From Sphingomonas sp. S2M10 (GTDB lineage: Bacteria > Pseudomonadota > Alphaproteobacteria > Sphingomonadales > Sphingomonadaceae), in contig NZ_JAAILI010000056.1 in NCBI RefSeq assembly GCF_012650175.1, positions 62,001 to 126,000 of the forward strand: a stretch of DNA of 64,000 nt, in the 5' to 3' direction. The position numbers and the translations under genes are program-made. Below are positions 59,077 through 64,000 of this stretch, piece by piece. Below the pieces are notes generated by a model, which worked only from the letters and a program-made list of their open reading frames with translations, had not been told where the DNA came from and did no database searches. How positions within the stretch are numbered: position 1 is the stretch's first letter; the number at the start of each line of letters is the position of its first letter.

Positions 59077-59691
59077 TCAGAAGCGGACGCCGAGACCGGT
59101 GACGATCTGGTGCCGTTCCGGATCGACGCCATTGGTCTGCGAGCCATAGTTGGAATAGCGATATTCCGCCTTGGCGAAGACCTTGTCGGTCAGCTTGAAC
59201 TCGGCACCCGCACCCAGGCGCCAACCGTCATAATTGTCGCGCTGGCGGAAGGAGAGCGCCGGCGTGGTCGCCGGCGAATCATAGTCGGTGATGAACTGCG
59301 CGTTGGTGTAGCCGGCCTTGGCGTAGATCAGCGTGCGCGGGCCCGCGACGAAGCCCAGGCGACCGCCGACATAGAGGTCGCGGCCGGCCTTCACGCGCAG
59401 ACGGTCGCCGGCGTTCAGCACGTTGCTGCTGCGATCGCTGATCGTCGAGCCGGTCACTTCGCCCTCGACACCGAACACCGTGCCGCCGCGCTGGATGTCA
59501 TAGCCGATATTGCCGCCATAGGTGACGCCGTCGCGCGACGCGTCGTAGGAAGACTTGTCGTTCACCCGATCCCAGCCGGCGATCACTTCGGCATGCGATC
59601 CGGCGAAGCTCTGGTCCTGCGACTGGGCGAAGGCCGGCACCGCGAAGGCGGTGGTGGCGATCAGGGCGGCGATGGAAAGCTTGGTACGCAT
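59077..59691 (-). CDS. Outer-membrane beta-barrel protein
   Basis: The 204-residue exported protein has a signal peptide (cleavage after PAFA, before QSQD) and alternating beta strands typical of the eight-stranded OMP/porin-like fold (YGGNIGYDI, YVGGRLGFVAG, FAKAEYRYSNYG). It ends GLGVRF with the C-terminal Phe used for BAM recognition. The role may be structural or adhesive; no specific function is readable. GGAG lies upstream of the ATG. Confidence 0.87.
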   Translation of the reverse strand: MRTKLSIAALIATTAFAVPAFAQSQDQSFAGSHAEVIAGWDRVNDKSSYDASRDGVTYGGNIGYDIQRGGTVFGVEGEVTGSTISDRSSNVLNAGDRLRVKAGRDLYVGGRLGFVAGPRTLIYAKAGYTNAQFITDYDSPATTPALSFRQRDNYDGWRLGAGAEFKLTDKVFAKAEYRYSNYGSQTNGVDPERHQIVTGLGVRF

Positions 59692-59951
59692 AACGTTACT
59701 CCTCACTGAAACCGCACCGACAGGGTACGGCCTGACTTCGGCCGCAAGCCGGGGCTTCGGCCGGACGCTCGGTAACGAGGGGAAGGGGCGGCCCAACGCG
59801 GGCGCCGCGACCTGTTCTTCCTCCCGTTCGCTCCCGGCGTGCTCCGCGAGCGAAACGACGGATGCACCCGCTGCCCTGTCGCGGACATGAACGAATCAGG
59901 GCCGAAACGGGGCATTGCGTTTCCCCCGGTTTCGACCGAGAGACATGACCC

Positions 59952-60599
59952 ATGGCCAGCACCCGGAAAGGCCGCGACTTCATCGCGCGGCACGGCGAGA
60001 CCGTGTTCAACATCGCCCGGCGGATGCAGGGCGACCATCCCCACACCCCGCTGACCCGCGCCGGCTTCGCCCAGGCCGATGCGATGGGCGCGGCGCTGCG
60101 GAGACTGCTGGGACCGAAGCCCGAGCTGACGCTCTGGGCCTCCAGCGCCGGCCGCGCGCTGCAGACGCTGGCGATCATCGCCGAGCATCTCGAGCTCGAC
60201 TGGCACCAGACGCGCACCGACGACCGGCTGGTGGAAATCGGCATGGGGGCCTGGAGCGGTCGCTATTATGCCGATCTGGAGCGCGAGGTGGGGACGTTCT
60301 TGGATCGCGAGCATGGGCTCTACACACGTCCTCCGGAGGGCGGCGAATGGTATGATGCGATCGCCGCGCGGGTCTCCAGCTGGCTGGCCGATACCGATGA
60401 CGACCCCGGCGACCGGCTGGTGATCATGCACGGCATGTCGAGCCGCATTTTGCGCGGGGTGATGACCGGGCGCGACGTGCTGCCGCAATTCGATGCGCCC
60501 GTCGCACCGGACCTGCCGCAGGGATCGATCGTCCGGATCGAAGGCGGCGTGGAGACGACCGTTCATCTCGGCACCGGACGCGGCGCGGCGCCGGCATGA
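59952..60599 (+). CDS. Histidine phosphatase family protein
   Basis: The 215-residue protein has the phosphoglycerate-mutase-like core: RHGET at residues 14-18, a phosphate-pocket Arg in SSAGRALQT, the acid Glu in EIGMGAWSG, and the second His in IMHGMSSRIL. It should be a cytoplasmic phosphatase, with an unknown phosphomonoester substrate; a true mutase is less likely at this length. It shares a four-base overlap with the next gene. Confidence 0.88.
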   Translation: MASTRKGRDFIARHGETVFNIARRMQGDHPHTPLTRAGFAQADAMGAALRRLLGPKPELTLWASSAGRALQTLAIIAEHLELDWHQTRTDDRLVEIGMGAWSGRYYADLEREVGTFLDREHGLYTRPPEGGEWYDAIAARVSSWLADTDDDPGDRLVIMHGMSSRILRGVMTGRDVLPQFDAPVAPDLPQGSIVRIEGGVETTVHLGTGRGAAPA

Positions 60600-61051
60600 T
60601 CCTCGCGCTGGCGCTGCTCGCGCTGGCGGGCCCGCGCGAGACGATCGGCATTTTCGCGCGCTGGGGCGCCTTTCGCGACACCGGGCCGACGCGCTGCTTC
60701 GCGATCGCGCGGCCGGCGGACACGGCACGCCGCGGCGAAGCCTATGTCAGCATCGCGAGCTGGCCCGGGCAGGGCGTGCGGCACCAGCTCTATGTCCGGC
60801 TCAGCCGCGCGCGCGCGGATCACGCGCGGGTGATGCTGGTCGCGGGCGAATGGCGCTTCGAACTTACCGCCAGCCGCCACGACGCCTGGGCGCCCGATGC
60901 ACGGACGGACGCGGCGATCGTCGCGGCGATGCGCGACGGCCGGGCGCTCAGCGTGGAAAGCGTCGATATCGGCGGCGTGCCCTTCGTCGACGGCTATGCG
61001 CTGCAGGGCGCAGCCAGCGCGATCGACGCCGCGACGCTGGCCTGCCTCTAA
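60596..61051 (+). CDS. Hypothetical protein, IalB-like
   Basis: The 151-residue protein begins with a short hydrophobic segment (MILALALLALAGP) that could be a signal peptide. GIFARWGAFRD, a single Cys in TRCFAIARP, YVSIASWP and a late GYALQGAASAI resemble invasion-associated locus B (IalB) proteins, which are small envelope proteins of alphaproteobacteria. The similarity is by eye and weak. The ATG overlaps the phosphatase stop (ATGA), so they are translated together. Confidence 0.6.
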   Translation: MILALALLALAGPRETIGIFARWGAFRDTGPTRCFAIARPADTARRGEAYVSIASWPGQGVRHQLYVRLSRARADHARVMLVAGEWRFELTASRHDAWAPDARTDAAIVAAMRDGRALSVESVDIGGVPFVDGYALQGAASAIDAATLACL

Positions 61052-61099
61052 GGTCAGAAGGGGCTGGCACCGCCCGCGCAACGCACTATCTTGTGCCGC

Positions 61100-62251
61100 G
61101 TGCGATCCCCTTCCGTCACCGCCCGCCTCGCCGACGGCGTCGCCTCGATCCCGGCGGCGGAGTGGGATGCCTGTGCGGGCCCCGACAATCCGTTCCTCAG
61201 CCACGCCTTCCTGTCGATCCTCGAAGCATCGGGCTCGGCGACCGCGCAGACCGGCTGGCAGCCGCTGCCGATCGTCGTCGACGGGCCGGACGGCACGCCC
61301 GCCGCGATCGCACCCGCCTATGGAAAGAGCCACAGTCAGGGCGAATATGTGTTCGACCATAGCTGGGCCGACGCATGGGAGCGGGCCGGCGGGCGCTATT
61401 ACCCCAAGCTGCAGATCGCTGCGCCGTTCACGCCGGTGCCCGGCCCCCGGCTGCTGCTGCGCGACCCCACCCACGCCCCCGCACTGATCGCCGCGATCGA
61501 AGCGGTGGTGAACCAGCACGGCCTCTCCTCGGCGCATGCCACCTTCGTCGAGGAAGCCCAGATCCCGCTGTTCGAGGCGGCGGGCTGGCTGATCCGCACC
61601 GGCACCCAGTTCCACTGGCAGAATGACGGCTATGCCAGCTTCGACGACTTTCTGGGCGCGCTCGCCAGCCGCAAGCGCAAGGCAATCCGCAAGGAGCGCG
61701 CCGCCGCCGTCGATGGACTGACCATCCGCCACCTGACCGGCGCCGAGATTACCGAGGCGCATTGGGACGCCTTCTGGGCCTTCTACCAGGATACCGGCAG
61801 CCGGAAATGGGGCCGCCCCTATCTTACGCGCCCCTTCTTCTCGATGCTGGGCGAAGCGCTGGGTGACAAGGTGCTGCTGATGCTCGCCGAGCGGAACGGC
61901 CGGCCGATCGCCGGCGCGCTCAACCTGATCGGGACCGATGCGCTCTACGGCCGCTATTGGGGCTGTGTGGAGGACGTGCCCTTCCTCCATTTCGAGCTCT
62001 GCTATTATCAGGCGATCGACGCCGCGATCGAACGCGGCCTGCCCCGCGTCGAGGCGGGCGCGCAGGGCGAACACAAGCTCGCGCGCGGCTATGTGCCGGT
62101 GACGACCTACTCGGCCCACTACCTCCCGGACTCCGGCTTCCGCCGTGCCGTTGCCGATTTTCTGGTGCGCGAGCAGCAGGCAGTGGAGCGCGAGCAGGAA
62201 TATCTGGAAGAGCTTACGCCATTCAGGAAGGCGGAGCAGCCGGACGTTTAA
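61100..62251 (+). CDS. FemAB-like / GNAT-fold N-acyltransferase
   Basis: The 383-residue protein resembles the COG3146/PF04339 group, annotated as peptidogalycan-like or GNAT acyltransferases. Conserved blocks are NPFLSHAFLSILEASGS, the HSWADAWERAGGRYYPKLQ stretch, SRKRKAIRKER, GRYWGCVEDVPFLHFELCYYQ and GAQGEHKLARGY. A role in transferring an acyl or aminoacyl group is inferred; the substrate is unknown. A GTG start was chosen; a TTG lies nine bases upstream. Its stop overlaps that of the convergent membrane protein gene. Confidence 0.8.
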   Translation: MRSPSVTARLADGVASIPAAEWDACAGPDNPFLSHAFLSILEASGSATAQTGWQPLPIVVDGPDGTPAAIAPAYGKSHSQGEYVFDHSWADAWERAGGRYYPKLQIAAPFTPVPGPRLLLRDPTHAPALIAAIEAVVNQHGLSSAHATFVEEAQIPLFEAAGWLIRTGTQFHWQNDGYASFDDFLGALASRKRKAIRKERAAAVDGLTIRHLTGAEITEAHWDAFWAFYQDTGSRKWGRPYLTRPFFSMLGEALGDKVLLMLAERNGRPIAGALNLIGTDALYGRYWGCVEDVPFLHFELCYYQAIDAAIERGLPRVEAGAQGEHKLARGYVPVTTYSAHYLPDSGFRRAVADFLVREQQAVEREQEYLEELTPFRKAEQPDV

Positions 62252-63933
62252 GAAGGCGGCGCGGTCCCGTTGCCCGGCAGTTCCCCCGCCGCCTCGGCCT
62301 CGCGGATCAGCACGGCTTCGGGGCGCGGGATCGGCAGGTCGCCGGGATTGAGGCCGGGCCCGGGCACATTGTGATCGACTCGGTAGAGCACGCTCGGCCC
62401 GTCGCGCCACACCGGTATCAGCCCCTGCTCGTAGCGCTGGTCGTAGGCGGGCGGGCGGATCAGCCAGACATAGTCGAACGCGTCGCGCGGGAAGAGCGCC
62501 AGGCTGCGCGCGATCGGCCGCCACCATTCGCGCGGGCACTGGACGTTGGTCACCAGCTCGGACGGGTCGTGGGCGAAACGCTTGGCCGCACGGTACCGCA
62601 CCGTCATCAGCTGGCCGCCGGCCATCGACCATTGGTCGTTGGTATAGGCCAGCCGCCGCTCCAGCGCGAGGCCGGGGACGTGCTGCAGCCGGGTCATCGC
62701 CCATTCGTTGTAGCAGGTCTCGCCGACGAAGCTCACCAGCCGCGCACCGACCGGCACATGCGCCAGCGCCTTGAGCTCGCGGTCATAGGCCTTGTCGTAG
62801 AGGTAGAAGCTCGCCGTGGTCGCGCCGATGCGGGCGAGGAAAAAGGCGAGGCCGAGCACCGCCACCAGCGTCGCACCGCGCATCGACAGGCCGGGCTTGG
62901 GCCGGATCGCCAGGATCGCGATCGCGATCAGGAACGGCACCATGCGCATGTCGGCATAGGCGGAGCCGAACACCACGCGCGGCAGCAGGAGATAGACGAG
63001 CAGCAGCAGCAGCGCCGAGAGGCCGAGATTGCGCGAATATTGGATATTGGGATCGCGCACCGCCTTGAGCATCAGCAGGAAGATGACGCCGACGCTGGCA
63101 AGGTCGAACAGCTGCCAGCGGTCGCGGAACACCTGCGTGACCCACAGGGTCTTGGCGCGCCAGTTGAACCAGTCGAAGGTCTGGCCCGAGACATGCTCGC
63201 CACCGCGCCAGATCACCATCAGCACCGCCGGCAGCGCCATCACCGCGCATTGCAACCCGGCGAAGAAGATCGGCGCGACCCAGCCGCCGACCAGATCCTT
63301 ATGCCAGGGCAGCGCGCGGTCGCGGCGCAGGTCGTGCTGGCGGATCAGCTCGGCCGAGAAGGCGAGCACGCCTAGCACGCCCCACCCGAAGGTATGGGTG
63401 ATCCACAGGATCACCGACAGCGGCACGAACACCAGCGAGCGGAACTGCAGCTTGCCCAGCCGCGCCAGCCGCAGCCACCAGCCAAAGGCCAGCATCGCCA
63501 TGCCCATGGACAGCGCGAAATTGACGAAGCCGAAGTGGAACGGGAAGGCATAGGCGAGCGGCAGTGCGAACAGCGCCGTCGCCGGGATGCGCCCATGCAC
63601 CTCGCGCGCGATCATCAGGAAACCGGCCACCGTCATCATCGGAATCGCGATAACGATCAGCTTCACGCCCAGCTCGAGCCCGAAGAGCTTGGCCATCGGG
63701 AAGACCAGCAGGTCGACCCCCAGATTGCCCATCAGCTGCCAGCGGAAATCATACCATTCGCGCAGCCACGGCACCTGGTCATAGACCAGCTGCACCCGGT
63801 AACGGCCCATATGGCCGGGCAGGTCGACCAGCGGCGGGATCTCCGGCCATAGCAGCGGCACAGCCGCCATCAGCGTGGCGAACAGTACGAACCAGCGTGT
63901 CTGCCACCAGCGCAGCGGAACCCCTTTATCCAT
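62248..63933 (-). CDS. Hypothetical polytopic membrane protein (GT-C-like layout)
   Basis: The 561-residue protein has about 11-12 membrane helices in its first 400 residues and a roughly 150-residue soluble C-terminal region. The first periplasmic loop carries PPLVDLPGHMGRYRV, with an acidic residue near the first helix as in GT-C glycosyltransferases and related membrane enzymes. That resemblance is of layout only. I do not recognise the family. The start MDKGVPLRWWQ has AAGGGG upstream. The last four bases overlap the convergent gene. Confidence 0.72.
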   Translation of the reverse strand: MDKGVPLRWWQTRWFVLFATLMAAVPLLWPEIPPLVDLPGHMGRYRVQLVYDQVPWLREWYDFRWQLMGNLGVDLLVFPMAKLFGLELGVKLIVIAIPMMTVAGFLMIAREVHGRIPATALFALPLAYAFPFHFGFVNFALSMGMAMLAFGWWLRLARLGKLQFRSLVFVPLSVILWITHTFGWGVLGVLAFSAELIRQHDLRRDRALPWHKDLVGGWVAPIFFAGLQCAVMALPAVLMVIWRGGEHVSGQTFDWFNWRAKTLWVTQVFRDRWQLFDLASVGVIFLLMLKAVRDPNIQYSRNLGLSALLLLLVYLLLPRVVFGSAYADMRMVPFLIAIAILAIRPKPGLSMRGATLVAVLGLAFFLARIGATTASFYLYDKAYDRELKALAHVPVGARLVSFVGETCYNEWAMTRLQHVPGLALERRLAYTNDQWSMAGGQLMTVRYRAAKRFAHDPSELVTNVQCPREWWRPIARSLALFPRDAFDYVWLIRPPAYDQRYEQGLIPVWRDGPSVLYRVDHNVPGPGLNPGDLPIPRPEAVLIREAEAAGELPGNGTAPPS

Positions 63934-64000
63934 CGCGCCGCTTTAGTGCGCGAGCGGCCCGTCCGGCAAGCGCTTGTCGGGCGCAGGGGAGACGCGCAAC

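Overview
The window reads as a chromosomal segment of a high-GC alphaproteobacterium, most likely a sphingomonad (Sphingomonas or a close relative). The reasons are PEPxxWA-type sorting tails, an ECF sigma/FecR/STN-TonB receptor cassette, a NodT/HME efflux operon, many secreted glycoside hydrolases, and GC-rich palindromic intergenic elements of the kind common in this order. I saw no tRNA, rRNA, CRISPR array, insertion sequence or prophage. Assignments rest on reading motifs by eye; no database search was possible.

Layout. 1-3026: the end of a HAD pyrimidine 5'-nucleotidase, dapD (lysine biosynthesis), a TonB-like transducer and two small hypothetical genes. 3069-12596: a glycan-utilisation locus. 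On the minus strand it holds a ROK sugar kinase, a secreted GH3 beta-glucosidase and aldose 1-epimerase, behind a ROK-family repressor. Divergent from the repressor is a secreted LamG-GH2 enzyme. 12598-20626: a heavy-metal-type RND efflux operon (adaptor, pump, NodT lipoprotein) divergent from a CusRS-like two-component system. 20610-26110: five minus-strand genes packed end to end (GT2 glycosyltransferase, YdjC/ChbG-like deacetylase, ECF sigma factor, FecR, STN TonB receptor). 26451-29408: a periplasmic glutaminyl cyclase and a GH97 alpha-glucosidase.

29614-32374: a translationally coupled operon of amino-acid permease, methylthioadenosine phosphorylase and secreted FKBP. 32430-34988: two tandem PEP-CTERM metalloproteases. 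35274-37949: aconitase. 38201-38722: an AT-richer membrane protein. 38837-40722: tryptophan 2,3-dioxygenase and a kynureninase-like PLP enzyme. 40723-42117: Mrp/ApbC and a CoA-binding protein. 42189-45730: hflK-hflC-htrA membrane quality control. 45800-49638: a HerA-like ATPase and an OPT transporter. 49793-58929 (mostly minus strand): a mannitol/fructuronate dehydrogenase, a tandem-retropepsin protein, an Lhr-like helicase, recF, a lipoprotein (plus strand), coq4 and dnaN. 59077-63933: an outer-membrane barrel, a histidine phosphatase, an IalB-like protein, a FemAB/GNAT protein and a polytopic membrane protein.

Points that stand out. (1) The GT2-deacetylase-sigma-FecR-TonB receptor run looks like one operon coupling glycan chemistry to trans-envelope signalling. 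(2) Eight of nine exported non-lipoproteins with a clear signal peptide are predicted to begin with glutamine after cleavage, and the window also encodes an envelope glutaminyl cyclase, which suggests broad N-terminal pyroglutamate formation. (3) One protein carries two retropepsin active-site motifs. (4) A perfect AT-rich palindrome lies between the ROK repressor and the kinase operon, and its half-site recurs before the GH2 gene.
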